Shown: positions 15,050-25,154, counted from the stretch's first letter. The stretch is DNA of 64,000 nt from CAVSMC01 sp963728935 (GCA_963728935.1 CAVSMC010000001.1:62001-126000), one strand, 5' to 3'. The notes: a model not told the origin generated them from the letters alone. Made by a program: numbers and translations.

Positions 15050-17104
15050 TCACTCCTCCTCGTGGCGGCGATTCTTCGCGAATTCCGTCGCGAGCTGCTG
15101 CTGCAGATTGGGCGGCGCCTGCTCGTAGTGCGCGAGCGCCATCGAGAACGAGCCGTGTCCCTGCGTCACCGATTTCAGGCGCGACGCGTATCCGTCGAGC
15201 TCGACCAGCGGCGCGAGCCCCGTCACCGAGACAAGGCCGGCGGCGAGCGTCTGCGTACCCGTGACCTGGCCGCGTCGCGACGACAGATCGCCGGTGATGT
15301 CGCCGGTGTTCGAATCGGGGCATGTGATCTCGACGCTGACGATCGGCTCGAGAATGATCGGCTTCGCTTTGGCGATCGCATCGAGGAACGCCTTGCGCCC
15401 GGCGGAGACGAACGCGACCTCCTTCGAGTCGACCGGATGGTGCTTGCCGTCGAATACGGTCACGCGGACGTCCTGCATCGGGTAACCGGCGATGGCGCCG
15501 GTCGAGAGCACCTGCTCGACGCCCTTGCGCACGGCCGGCATGAATTGCTGCGGGATCACGCCGCCTTTCGTTGCGTCGACGAAATCGAAGCCCGTGCCGC
15601 GTGGCAGCGGCTCTACGCGCAATGCGACTTCGCCGAACTGTCCCGCGCCGCCGGTCTGCTTCTTGTGCCGATGCGTCGCTTCGGCCTTGCCGGTGATCGT
15701 CTCGCGATAGGGCACGCGCGGCGGCCGTGTATCGATTTCGAGCTTGAACTGGGTCGCCATCCGCTCGAGCACCGAGCGAAGATGCAGTTCGCCCAGCGCG
15801 CGCAACACCGTGTCGTTGGTGTCGGCGTCGTGCTCGATCACGAGCGTCGGGTCCTCGGCGACCATCTTGTGCAGGATATCGAAGATCCGCTGCTCGTCGC
15901 CGCGCTTCTTCGGCTTGATCGCCACGCCCTGCATCGGCTTGGGGAAGTCGAGCGCGCGCATGTGGATCTGGTCTTCGTCGTGCGAGTCGTGCAGCACGCA
16001 GTCGAACGTGATCTCGTCGATCTTCGCGATCGCGGCGATGTCGCCGGGCACCACGCGCTCGGTCTCGACGGTCTTCGCGCCCTGCAGCAGGAACAGGTGA
16101 CCGCACTTGAACGCCTTGCGGCTGTCGCCGATGTAGAGCTGCGTGTCCTTGGTGATCGTGCCCTGATGGACGCGGAAGATCCCCAGCTTGCCGACGAACG
16201 GGTCCATGACGACCTTGAACACATGCGCGAGCACGTGCTTCTTCGCGTCGGGCTGCGAGCGGAATTCTTCCGCCGCCTCGCCGTCGCCCTTGACGAACAG
16301 CGGGGGATTGCCTTCGAGCGGCGTCGGCAGCAGCTTCTCGAAGATCTCCAGCAGCTCGCCGAGGCCGGCGCCGTTGCGCGCGGACACGAAACACACGGGA
16401 ATCAGATGGCCCTCGCGCAGCGCCTTTTCGAACGGCGCGTGCAATTGCTCCGGCGCAAGTTCTTCGCCTTGCTCGAGGTATTGCGCCATCAGCTCTTCGT
16501 CCACCTCGACGACCTGGTCGATCAGCGCCTGGTGCGCCTGGGCGACCGACGAGAAATCGGATTCGCCCGCCGGATTGAAGAAGCAGTCGACCACCCGCGT
16601 GCCATTGCCCGCCGGCAGGTTGATCGGCAGACATTCCTTACCGAACGACGCCTGCAGCGATTCGAGCACCGCTTCGGCGTCGACGTTGTCGGCGTCGATC
16701 TTGTTGACGACGATCAGGCGGCAGAGCCTTCTCTTGCCTGCCCAGTCCATCATCCGCTGCGTGATCATCTCGATGCCGGCCTGGGCGTTGACGACGACGC
16801 ACGCGGTCTCGACGGCGTCGAGCGCGCCGATCGCCTGGCCGATGAAGTCCGGAAATCCGGGCGTGTCGATCAAATGGACGCGCGTGCCCTCGGCATCGAC
16901 GTGCGTGATCGACGCGCGCAGCGAGTGTTTCCAGGTCCTTTCGAGCGGATCGAAATCGCTGACCGTCGTGCCGCGCTCGACGCTGCCCGCGGCGCCGATC
17001 GCGCCGGCCTTCGCGAGCAATGCCTCCGCTAGAGTGGTTTTGCCCGCCGCGCCATGACCGACGAGCGCGACGGTGCGAATGTTCTCCGTGCTGAAGTTGG
17101 ACAT
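15050..17104 (-). CDS. EF-G2-like translational GTPase (elongation factor G paralogue)
   Basis: The 684 residues show the five-domain EF-G layout: G1 GHGAAGKTT (16-24) in place of the canonical AHIDAGKTT, G3 LIDTPGFPDF, G4 VNKID, domain II (GIFRVHQGTI), and a domain IV block (VDATKGGVIPQQFMPAVRKG) like that of the factor G family. The altered G1 and solitary location, away from rpsL-rpsG-tufA, mark it as the 'EF-G-like protein EF-G2' branch rather than housekeeping FusA. Its role is unsettled, with ribosome recycling or a stress role suggested for relatives. The site GGAGGAGAATCCCGT precedes the ATG. Confidence 0.85.
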   Translation of the reverse strand: MSNFSTENIRTVALVGHGAAGKTTLAEALLAKAGAIGAAGSVERGTTVSDFDPLERTWKHSLRASITHVDAEGTRVHLIDTPGFPDFIGQAIGALDAVETACVVVNAQAGIEMITQRMMDWAGKRRLCRLIVVNKIDADNVDAEAVLESLQASFGKECLPINLPAGNGTRVVDCFFNPAGESDFSSVAQAHQALIDQVVEVDEELMAQYLEQGEELAPEQLHAPFEKALREGHLIPVCFVSARNGAGLGELLEIFEKLLPTPLEGNPPLFVKGDGEAAEEFRSQPDAKKHVLAHVFKVVMDPFVGKLGIFRVHQGTITKDTQLYIGDSRKAFKCGHLFLLQGAKTVETERVVPGDIAAIAKIDEITFDCVLHDSHDEDQIHMRALDFPKPMQGVAIKPKKRGDEQRIFDILHKMVAEDPTLVIEHDADTNDTVLRALGELHLRSVLERMATQFKLEIDTRPPRVPYRETITGKAEATHRHKKQTGGAGQFGEVALRVEPLPRGTGFDFVDATKGGVIPQQFMPAVRKGVEQVLSTGAIAGYPMQDVRVTVFDGKHHPVDSKEVAFVSAGRKAFLDAIAKAKPIILEPIVSVEITCPDSNTGDITGDLSSRRGQVTGTQTLAAGLVSVTGLAPLVELDGYASRLKSVTQGHGSFSMALAHYEQAPPNLQQQLATEFAKNRRHEEE

Positions 17105-17315
17105 ACGGGATTCTCCTCCGGTGGAGCGCGCAATTTACCGCGTCCCTCTTCCGGGCGCCAACGGCGCGGCGGCGCGACTTGACACATCGCCCTCCTTGTC
17201 CACGCAAGCAAGGACGAACCGTCGAGCGTCGGGCGAACATCTCGTTCGCGCGGCGACGCACGCTGCGCGCCTTTGGCTTCGCCCGCCGCGCACAAACGTA
17301 CGATCGACAGAGGCG

Positions 17316-17702
17316 TCAGGCGGCGCGCCGCGCGGCCGAGCGCGGCTTCGGCAGGTGCGGAGCATCCCGCCAACCGTCGCGAATGTGCGCGAGTGCGAGC
17401 AGCGGGTGCGTCCAAAGCATCCGCGGTCCGGCCACTCGCATCACGCTCTTGATCTGCGCGCGCCGCTCGTCGCTGTAGCAATGCACGGCGCACTTCGCGC
17501 AAGTCGGCTTCTTGTCGCGGAACGGGCAGCGATCGATCCGGCGGCCAGCGTACTCGAGTAGATCGGCGCATGACGCGCATTCGCCGTCCTCGGCGTCATG
17601 ATGCGCGCGGCAATAGACGCCGACCATCACGGCGATCGTCCGGTACTCGCGAGCGAGGCGCGCGAGCGCAAGGCGGCTGCGATGGGATGGAATCGTCGGC
17701 AT
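17316..17702 (-). CDS. YgbA-type 'nitrous oxide-stimulated promoter' family protein
   Basis: The 128-residue cytoplasmic protein carries the family's cysteine pattern: VYCRAHH, ECASCADLLEYAG, RCPFRDKKPTCAKCAVHCY. These residues probably bind a metal or an Fe-S cluster. Homologues (E. coli YgbA) are induced by nitric oxide through NsrR and protect against nitrosative stress. The ATG at 17702 begins MPTIPSHRSRLALARLAREY, which matches the family; longer in-frame starts add unrelated sequence. No NsrR site was recognised in the 150 bases upstream. It ends 212 nt before the EF-G paralogue on the same strand. Confidence 0.85.
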   Translation of the reverse strand: MPTIPSHRSRLALARLAREYRTIAVMVGVYCRAHHDAEDGECASCADLLEYAGRRIDRCPFRDKKPTCAKCAVHCYSDERRAQIKSVMRVAGPRMLWTHPLLALAHIRDGWRDAPHLPKPRSAARRAA

Positions 17703-17853
17703 GGAGCGTTGCGCGGGCGCCGGTAGAGCAGAGGCGCGGCAGTGGCGAGCGCGACCGCCATTATGTCTGCCCCGCACGTCCTTGCCCTTGATTTGCCGCA
17801 AGCGCCACCGCTGGCACCAACGGGGGCGGCACTGCGCCGGTTTGAAACCTCCG

Positions 17854-19110
17854 CTAGCCGCGTCGAATGCCGGTCACAACGACGAGCCCCTGCGGCAGCG
17901 TCTCGTCGCCGTAGGCTCCCCGCTGCTCGGCCTCGATGCCGTTGTCACGCAGGATGCGCAGCGCCTCGTCGGCGTCGAACGTCAGGTTGCGATGATGCTC
18001 GTCGCTTCGCCGCCATTGTTCGTTCGTTCGCCGGAACACGGTGATCATCCGGTCGAGGCGATGCGACTCCGGCTGCACGAAGCGCGTGATGATCGCCCAG
18101 TCGTCGGTAACCTTCGCATGAACGTCCCCGCTGTCGGACTGGTCGAGGCAGGCGTCGGTGATCAGATCCATCGCAAGCACGCCCGCGGGTCGCAGCGCGT
18201 GCGCGATCTCGCGAAGCGCCATCGTGATGTCCTCGCGCGTCGCGAGGTAGTTCAACACGTGTCCGGTCGACACGACCGCATCGACGCGCGGTAATGGATG
18301 CCCGGCCGACTGAGCAGCGTCCGTCGGCAGCCGGACCACGGCGAACGTCGCGCCAGGCGCGTGCCGGCGTGCGAGCTCGATCATCGCCGCCGACGCATCG
18401 ATGCCCGTCACCGCGTAGCCCGCGTCGAGCAGCCGCCGCGCGAGCAGGCCGCTGCCGCATCCGACGTCGAGCACATGTGCGCCGGCAGCGACTCCGCCGC
18501 GCTCGAGCAGCGCGACGATCCCGCGCCACGTGCGCTCGACATGATGCGAATAGCCCGTGTGATGCACCCAGGCGAGGTCCGATCCGTAATAGATGTCCGT
18601 CAGCGGCGATGGATGGGCCGACGGCACGACACCGCGCATGTGCGAGGAGCCGGGCATCGCCGCGTCGCCCGCGAGCGCATCGAACGCCGCGTCGAGCTGG
18701 CGCATGCGCCGGCTCACCTCGCGGCCCATGTTCATCTCGATCATCGCGAACTGCTCGACGTCCCTCGCGTACACGTCGTATAGGCATGCGCTCGACACGC
18801 GCAGAGCCGTGCAATCGGTGATGGCGCGCACCGACGCGCTGCGCGGCTGGAGATCGATCAGCGACATCTCGCCGAAGCATTCGCCGGCGGCGACGCGGCG
18901 CAAGACGTGGCCTTCGGCGCCCTTCAAGACGGCCGCCTCGCCCGTTTCGAGCACGAACATCGAATCGGCGGTATCGCCTTCGCGAAAGAAACAGTGGCCC
19001 GCCGAAACCCTCACCGACGGCGCGCGGCCGACGATGAACTCGACGATGTCGTCGCGGATTCCTCCGAAGATCGACATCGACTGCAGCAGCTCGACGCGCC
19101 GGCTCGGCAT
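17854..19110 (-). CDS. Cyclic-nucleotide-binding domain fused to a class I SAM methyltransferase
   Basis: The 418 residues have two parts. Residues 10-130 form a cNMP-binding (CRP-like) domain with an intact phosphate-binding cassette: FGEMSLIDLQPRSASVRA, with the conserved Glu at 81 and Arg at 90. Residues about 175-418 are a Rossmann methyltransferase with motif I VLDVGCGSGLL (near 213-222), the acidic motif VTGIDASAAM, and motif post-I ALRPAGVLAMDLI. There is no DNA-binding helix-turn-helix, so it is not a CRP-type regulator. The substrate is unknown. It is the last gene after pilL, 66 nt downstream, in the place where other Chp clusters have the CheR-type pilK. The ATG at 19110 is chosen over a TTG at 19134. 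Confidence 0.8.
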   Translation of the reverse strand: MPSRRVELLQSMSIFGGIRDDIVEFIVGRAPSVRVSAGHCFFREGDTADSMFVLETGEAAVLKGAEGHVLRRVAAGECFGEMSLIDLQPRSASVRAITDCTALRVSSACLYDVYARDVEQFAMIEMNMGREVSRRMRQLDAAFDALAGDAAMPGSSHMRGVVPSAHPSPLTDIYYGSDLAWVHHTGYSHHVERTWRGIVALLERGGVAAGAHVLDVGCGSGLLARRLLDAGYAVTGIDASAAMIELARRHAPGATFAVVRLPTDAAQSAGHPLPRVDAVVSTGHVLNYLATREDITMALREIAHALRPAGVLAMDLITDACLDQSDSGDVHAKVTDDWAIITRFVQPESHRLDRMITVFRRTNEQWRRSDEHHRNLTFDADEALRILRDNGIEAEQRGAYGDETLPQGLVVVTGIRRG

Positions 19111-19176
19111 GCTCGCATCACGACCCTGGATCAAGCCCCGGCGTAGCGGGGCGAACCACTGATTTTAGGAGCCTAG

Positions 19177-22100
19177 CTATCCGATCGCGGAGAGCTCGAG
19201 CATCTCGCGCAGGTTGCGCAGCAGATCCTCCTCCTGGAAGGGCTTGCCGAGGTAGAGATCGACACCGAGCTCCTTCGCCCGCTTGCGATGCTTGTCGGCC
19301 GTTCGCGAAGTGATCATCACGATGGGAATGTGCGCGAGCTTCGGATCGCCTTTGATCGTCTTCGTGAATTCGAAGCCGTCCATCCGCGGCATCTCGATGT
19401 CGAGCAGAATGACGTCGGGCGTCTGCTCGCCGAGAACCTGGAGCGCGTCGACGCCGTCCTTCGCCGTCGTGACGTCGAAGCCTTCGCGCGCAAGCAGTCG
19501 GCCGGTAATCTTGCGTACGGTGAGCGAGTCGTCGACGACCATGACCAGCGGCCGTCCGGCGGACGGTTGCGGGCGCAGATGATCGCTCGCGACGCGCTCC
19601 TCGGCGTCCGGGTCGAACACGGCGACGTCGGTGCGCTGCGCGAGCTGCACCGGATTGATGATCAGCACGATCTCGCCGGTGCCGAGCACCGTCGCGCCGG
19701 CGATGCCGGAAACACGCGCGAGTTGCGGCCCGATGTTCTTCACGACGACTTCCTGATTGCCGATCATTTCGTCGACGTGGATCGCGGCGAGGCCATGGCC
19801 TGCGCGCAGCAGCAGCACGGAGTTGTAGCGCCCGCTTTCCGGATTGCGCGAGTTGTCGCCGAGAAGCCGCGGCAGGTAGTGGAACGGATAGCTCTTGCCC
19901 TGCCACTCGACGCGTCGTTGCGTGTAGAGATTGACGAGCACCTCGGCCTTGACCTGCTGCACCTGCTGGACCATCGGCGAGGGCAGCGCCCATAGCCGGC
20001 CGCCGGCGCGAACGAGCACCGCTTGCGCAACAGCGAGCGTAAGCGGCAGATACAGCAGGAAGCGCGTGCCGCTGCCGCGCTGCGTGGTCACTTCGACACG
20101 GCCGCCGAGCGCGGCGATCTCTGAGCGCACGACGTCCATGCCGATGCCGCGGCCCGAAATCTGCGTGACCTTCGACGCCGTGGTGAAGCCCGGCTGGAAG
20201 ATCAGCTCGATCAGCTGCGCATCGGTTGCCGGCGCGTCGGCTGCGAGCTTTCCGTTGGCGACGGCCTTGCGCCGGATCTCTTCCAGGTCGAGTCCGGCGC
20301 CGTCGTCGGCGATCTCGATCGCGATTTCGTTGCCGACCTGACGCACGGTGAGCGCGATCTCGCCGTTCTCGGGCTTGTTGGCGGCGCGGCGCACGTCGCG
20401 CGGCTCGATGCCATGGTCGAGCGCGTTGCGCAGCAGATGTTCGAGCGGCCCGACGAGCTTCTCGAGCACCGAGCGGTCGAGCTCGGTCTGCGCGCCGTGG
20501 ATCTCGAGGTTCGCCCGCTTGTCGAGCTCCTTCGCCGTCTGCCGCATGATCCGATAAAGCCGGTCGGACAGGCTGCCGAACGGGACGGTGCGGATCGAGA
20601 ACAGCTGTTGCTGCACTTCGCGCGACAGCCTCGCCTGCGCGAGCAGCGCGGCGTCGGCGTCGTCGAGGTTCTTCAGCAACGACTGCTGGACCGTGGACAC
20701 GTCGTTCACGCCTTCGGCAAGCGAGCGCGTCAATTCCTGGAATCGCGTGAAGCGGTCGAGCTCGAGCGGATCGAACTCGCCGTGGGCTTCCTGCAGCGCG
20801 CTCATCCGCGACTGGATCTGCGATTCCGCCTGGATCTCGACTTCGCGCACCTGCGTGCGCAATCGGATCACGCTGCTCGTGAGCTCGAGCAGGTTCGACT
20901 TGAGCGAGCGCAGCTCGCCCTCGACTCGAGCACGCGTGATCGCAACCTCGCCCGCTTCGTTCACCAGCCGATCGATCGTGTCGGCGCGCACTCGAAGCAT
21001 CGCGCGCTGCGCGGATTCCGCGTCGGCGGCGGCCGGCTGCGGCGCAGGCACGATAGCCGGACGCGGCACGCTTTCAGTCGGCGCCGCGGGCGTCGCTTGG
21101 ACCGGCGCCGGCGTCACGTGCGGCGCGATCGGCACGACGATCGGTGCAGCGGCGACCGGCGGTGTCGTCGGGCGCGCCTCGATCGCGTGCGCGTCGCGTT
21201 CGGGTTCCTCGGCGACGGGCTCTTCGGGTGCAAGCCATGGCAACCGAACGTTCGAGCGACCCGCGCGCAATGCGTCGAGCACGAACGCCACGTGGTCGAG
21301 GTCGTTGTCGAGCGCGTCGAGCAGATCGGGCGACTCGTCGATCAGGCCTTCTCCCGCGATCAAGCGCGACTCCATCCGATGCGTGAGCTCGCCCAAACGC
21401 ATCGCACCGGCCATCCGTGCGCTGCCCTTGAACGTGTGCAGCGTACGGCGCAACTGCTGCGCGTGCGAAAGATCCGACGGCGAGCGGCGCCATGCGCGAA
21501 GCTGTGCGCCCGCTTGCGGGAAGAGCTCCGTCGCTTCTTCGAGGAAGACCGGCAGCACCTGCTCGTCGACGTCGTCGCGTACGTCGGCGAGCGACTCGTC
21601 GGCGGCCGTCGCATCGACCGCCGGTATCGAAGGCCCCCCGGCCACGTCGCTGGGCGGCGCTGCATCGACCGCCTCGGAAGCGCCATGCGCCGCCATGATC
21701 GGGATCACCTGCGCGAGCGGCGGCGCAGCGGCCCGATCCGCAGCGCGCAGTTCGAACGACGGCGCCTCGATCGGCTGTTGCTGCACGACGTCATCAAGCG
21801 TCGCCTCGGCCGAGGGCTCGTCTTCGGCCGCGGCGAGCCGCTCGGCGATCGACTCGGCGTCGTGCGTCGTCTCCTTCGCCGTGGTCTCCTGACGCAATTC
21901 CTCGAGCTCGCGGACGATGCCTTCCGACTCGGCGCCATCGTCCGCGGTGAACGCCGTGCGCGACTTGACTCGCGCGACGAGCGCCGAGAGGCCGGCGACC
22001 GCACGGGCGAGCACGGCCGGCGCAAAGGCGGGCCACGGCCCGGTGTGCTGCTGCAATCCGAGCAGGCATTGCTCGAGCGCTTTCGCCGTGGTGGCAACGA

Positions 22101-25068
22101 GCGGGAAGCCGCCGGTGCGATGGATGCCGCACAGCGTATGGCTCGCTCGGACCATTTCGGCCGACGGCGCTTGCGCCGGGTCGAACTGCATGACGGTCAG
22201 CTCGTGCGCGAGCGTGTCGACATGCTGATCGGCCTCTTCGACCAGAATCGCGTACAACGACGCGGACAGGCGTACGCCGCCGACATCGATCTCGTCGGGC
22301 TCCTCGGCGGTCGTCGTCTGCGCTGCGACCGCGGGCTCGGCCGCTGGCGGACGCTCCGCTTCCTCGGCCGACGGCTCGTTCGCCGGAGCCAACTCGATCA
22401 CGCCGTCGCCACCATCGTCGTGCGCGTCGAAGCGATCGTCCGATATCGTCTGGACCACGGGCGCCGAAGCCCCGTGAAGGGTGCCGAGCTCGGGGAACTC
22501 GAGAACATCGGCAAGCGGTGGCGGCGCCGCCTCGATTTCGTCGGCCGCTTCGACCAACGCATCGAGCGAGGGCAGCTCGTACTCGACCGGCGCCGGCTCG
22601 ACCAGCGTAAGCGTGGGCGCAGCGACCGCTGCGGGCGTCGGCGCGAGCACCGAATCGCGACCGCTCGGCAGCTCGTTCTCGACCAGGCGGATTGCGCCGT
22701 GCAGCTCGGCGGGATCGACGACGACGCGCCGCGACTCGGTGAGTTCGCCGACCCAGCGGCGGAAGCACGAGCACGCAACGTCGATCATCGCGAGCACGGC
22801 AGCCGTCACCGGCCGCTCCTCGTCGAGCAACCGGTTGTGGATCTTCTCGACTTCGAAGGCGATCTCGCCGAGGTCGGTCAAGCCGACCATGCGGCCCGAG
22901 CCCTTCAGCGTGTGGAAGCCGCGGCGCACCGTGCGCAACGCTTCGCGATCGCCGTGATTGCGCACGAGCATCGCATGGTGCTCGCCGATCGTGTCGAGCA
23001 CGTCGTTCGCTTCGGCAAGGTAGATGTCGACGAGCTCGGCATCGAGCTCCGTCGCATCGGTTGCGAGCAGGCGCTGCGTTTCCGCTGAAATCTCGGGCAC
23101 GGGCGCCGCGGCGCCGCTTTCAGCGAGTGCCGTCACGGCTTCGAGCGACGCCGATCCGCCCGCCTCGAGCTCTGAAAGCGCGGCGCTCGCCGACGTGGCG
23201 AGCTCCGGGTCGCCGATCAGCTCGGCGTCGTCGCGCAGCGACGAGAGCTTGCGATAAAGCTCGTCGCGCGCGGCGCCGTCGGACGGCGCGCGATGCACCT
23301 GCGCGACCAGATCGGGAAGCGCGCTGCGCAGCTCGGCCACCGCGGCCTCGACCGAATCGTCGCGCTCGGCGAGCTTGACCGGCGCCTCTCCCAGGCGCGC
23401 GGCCAACAGCGGTGCGATCAAGCGCTCGCGGTCGGGACGCTGCTGTTCGACCGCCTCGATGTAGAAGCCCAAGCCCGACAGCGACTCGGCGAGAAGCTCG
23501 AGGTCGTCGTTCGAAACCGGGGTTTCGGGCTGCGCGTACGCCTCGATCTGCGTTTGGCAAAGTCCGAGGAGCTGGTCGGCGTCGTCGAGCCCGAGGATGC
23601 GCAACGCGCCGCGCACCTGCTGCGTGTCCTTCGCGAGCGTCGCGAGCTCCGCGCGCTTCGCGCTGTCGCGGAAGAACGCGTCGAGCACCTGCTCCATGTG
23701 ACGAAGATTCGCCTGGATCTCGCGGCCGACTTGCGCGAGCAACAACCGCTCCTGCGCGCGCTTCGCCATCTCGTCGAGAACAGGCGCCGCGGCGGCGGGA
23801 ATCGGCCGCGACGCGCGCGCGGCGTCGAGCCGCGCGAGCATCGTCGCAACCTGCTTCGGAAAGTCCGACGCGAGGCCCGCGTAATTCTCGAACGCGCTTT
23901 CGGCGAGCAGCATGCCGGTCGCGTATTCCATCGCGAGCGGTTCCGGGATCGGCCCGTTCGGCATCTTGTCGAGCCGCTCGACCAGCGACGCGGTGAGCTT
24001 CATCAACGCGCCGTTGCCAATCTCGGCAGCCGCCTTGTGCACGGAGGCAAGCGTCTGCTTCAATTTCGGCAGGTTCTCCGCGCGCCCGGACGTGAACTTG
24101 AGCCACGCGTCCTTCGCGTTGCCGAGCTGCTCGCGCGCCTCGCGCAGCAGCGGCTGGATGCGAACGGTGTCCGCGTTCAGCACTTCCGCCGACGGGATCA
24201 AGCCTGCGAGCTTGAAGCCGCGCTGCACCGCGGTTACCGCCGGCGCGACGGGCGCGCTGATCGCAATGTAATACAACACCTCGCGGCGCAGACGATCGGC
24301 AACCTTTGCCGAGCCCTCGACGACGCGACGAATCTGCAGGTCGATCCGTGCGGCGAGCTGCTTCACGCCGAAGCTCGACTCGAGGCCATGCTCGGTGAGC
24401 GCTTCGAGCAGTGCGCCGGTCGTCCACCAGAACGCACGCAGATTCGCATGCGTTGTGGCCTCTTCGATACCGGCGATCGCGTGGCGCATCGTCGTCGCGC
24501 CCTCTTCGTCGCCGCGAAGCCACGCGAGCAGGCCGCGCTGGTAGTGGCGGCGCTGCTTCACCATGTACGATTGCAGCTTGGCCGGCGGCACCGGCTGCGG
24601 CGTCGAGAGCTTCGGCGCGCGCGGCGAAAGATCGGGATAGAACAGATCGGTGGGCGCCGCTGCCTTGACGCCGCGCTGATGCTGCATCGTCTCGTATTCC
24701 GGGAACAGCTTCAGCGGCACCGGCGGCGCGCCGTTGACGAGCTCGTCGAGGAAGATCTTGAGCTTGCGGCACGCGCGATCGATCGCCTCGATCGCCGTTT
24801 GCGCCTCGTTCTCGGACAGCTCCTCGAGCCGCGCGAGCTGGCGCTCGACCTCGTCGGTGAATGCCACGACCGCGTCCAGACCGACCATCTGGATCGCACC
24901 CGCCGCCTGATGCACGTGCATGCGCGCGTGCTTGAGCGTGGAGGTGTCCTGCGGCGCGAGCTTGAACGCGCTGAGCGATTCCAGGCCGCGCGAAAGCGCC
25001 TGGTCGATCTCGCCCTGCACCCAGGACAGCGGTCCCAGGTCGAAGTCGTCGCTGATGTCGGTCGGCAC
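19177..25068 (-). CDS. pilL: Type IV pilus chemosensory hybrid histidine kinase (PilL/ChpA, CheA-like)
   Basis: A 1963-residue CheA homologue controlling twitching motility. Phosphotransfer-type histidines are visible at H53 (HQAAGA, degenerate), H719 (HTLKGSGRM), H977 (HTLCGIHR, lysine replaced by Cys) and H1211 (HTFKGSARM). Long Glu/Ala/Pro-rich linkers separate them. A CheA core follows with N box NALDHGIE (near 1548), DDGAGLD and GRGIGMDVV (near 1637), a CheW-like domain (about 1690-1820), and a C-terminal receiver whose phospho-acceptor is D1890 (VILLDIEMPRMDG). The start is GTG with no clear ribosome-binding site. It follows pilJ by 86 nt. P. aeruginosa ChpA is longer and has more phosphotransfer domains. 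Confidence 0.93.
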   Translation of the reverse strand: MPTDISDDFDLGPLSWVQGEIDQALSRGLESLSAFKLAPQDTSTLKHARMHVHQAAGAIQMVGLDAVVAFTDEVERQLARLEELSENEAQTAIEAIDRACRKLKIFLDELVNGAPPVPLKLFPEYETMQHQRGVKAAAPTDLFYPDLSPRAPKLSTPQPVPPAKLQSYMVKQRRHYQRGLLAWLRGDEEGATTMRHAIAGIEEATTHANLRAFWWTTGALLEALTEHGLESSFGVKQLAARIDLQIRRVVEGSAKVADRLRREVLYYIAISAPVAPAVTAVQRGFKLAGLIPSAEVLNADTVRIQPLLREAREQLGNAKDAWLKFTSGRAENLPKLKQTLASVHKAAAEIGNGALMKLTASLVERLDKMPNGPIPEPLAMEYATGMLLAESAFENYAGLASDFPKQVATMLARLDAARASRPIPAAAAPVLDEMAKRAQERLLLAQVGREIQANLRHMEQVLDAFFRDSAKRAELATLAKDTQQVRGALRILGLDDADQLLGLCQTQIEAYAQPETPVSNDDLELLAESLSGLGFYIEAVEQQRPDRERLIAPLLAARLGEAPVKLAERDDSVEAAVAELRSALPDLVAQVHRAPSDGAARDELYRKLSSLRDDAELIGDPELATSASAALSELEAGGSASLEAVTALAESGAAAPVPEISAETQRLLATDATELDAELVDIYLAEANDVLDTIGEHHAMLVRNHGDREALRTVRRGFHTLKGSGRMVGLTDLGEIAFEVEKIHNRLLDEERPVTAAVLAMIDVACSCFRRWVGELTESRRVVVDPAELHGAIRLVENELPSGRDSVLAPTPAAVAAPTLTLVEPAPVEYELPSLDALVEAADEIEAAPPPLADVLEFPELGTLHGASAPVVQTISDDRFDAHDDGGDGVIELAPANEPSAEEAERPPAAEPAVAAQTTTAEEPDEIDVGGVRLSASLYAILVEEADQHVDTLAHELTVMQFDPAQAPSAEMVRASHTLCGIHRTGGFPLVATTAKALEQCLLGLQQHTGPWPAFAPAVLARAVAGLSALVARVKSRTAFTADDGAESEGIVRELEELRQETTAKETTHDAESIAERLAAAEDEPSAEATLDDVVQQQPIEAPSFELRAADRAAAPPLAQVIPIMAAHGASEAVDAAPPSDVAGGPSIPAVDATAADESLADVRDDVDEQVLPVFLEEATELFPQAGAQLRAWRRSPSDLSHAQQLRRTLHTFKGSARMAGAMRLGELTHRMESRLIAGEGLIDESPDLLDALDNDLDHVAFVLDALRAGRSNVRLPWLAPEEPVAEEPERDAHAIEARPTTPPVAAAPIVVPIAPHVTPAPVQATPAAPTESVPRPAIVPAPQPAAADAESAQRAMLRVRADTIDRLVNEAGEVAITRARVEGELRSLKSNLLELTSSVIRLRTQVREVEIQAESQIQSRMSALQEAHGEFDPLELDRFTRFQELTRSLAEGVNDVSTVQQSLLKNLDDADAALLAQARLSREVQQQLFSIRTVPFGSLSDRLYRIMRQTAKELDKRANLEIHGAQTELDRSVLEKLVGPLEHLLRNALDHGIEPRDVRRAANKPENGEIALTVRQVGNEIAIEIADDGAGLDLEEIRRKAVANGKLAADAPATDAQLIELIFQPGFTTASKVTQISGRGIGMDVVRSEIAALGGRVEVTTQRGSGTRFLLYLPLTLAVAQAVLVRAGGRLWALPSPMVQQVQQVKAEVLVNLYTQRRVEWQGKSYPFHYLPRLLGDNSRNPESGRYNSVLLLRAGHGLAAIHVDEMIGNQEVVVKNIGPQLARVSGIAGATVLGTGEIVLIINPVQLAQRTDVAVFDPDAEERVASDHLRPQPSAGRPLVMVVDDSLTVRKITGRLLAREGFDVTTAKDGVDALQVLGEQTPDVILLDIEMPRMDGFEFTKTIKGDPKLAHIPIVMITSRTADKHRKRAKELGVDLYLGKPFQEEDLLRNLREMLELSAIG

Positions 25069-25154
25069 GGGGTTTAACGGTGGATCGGCATTCCGGCAGC
25101 CGGACGCAAGAAGCGCGCCGGTCGCTCGAACGTTACGATGGGCGGCGCCGTCAT

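Noticed and set aside
20413..25077. Long plus-strand open frames opposite pilL
   Set aside because: Arg-rich shadow frames antisense to a well-conserved gene, with no family features.
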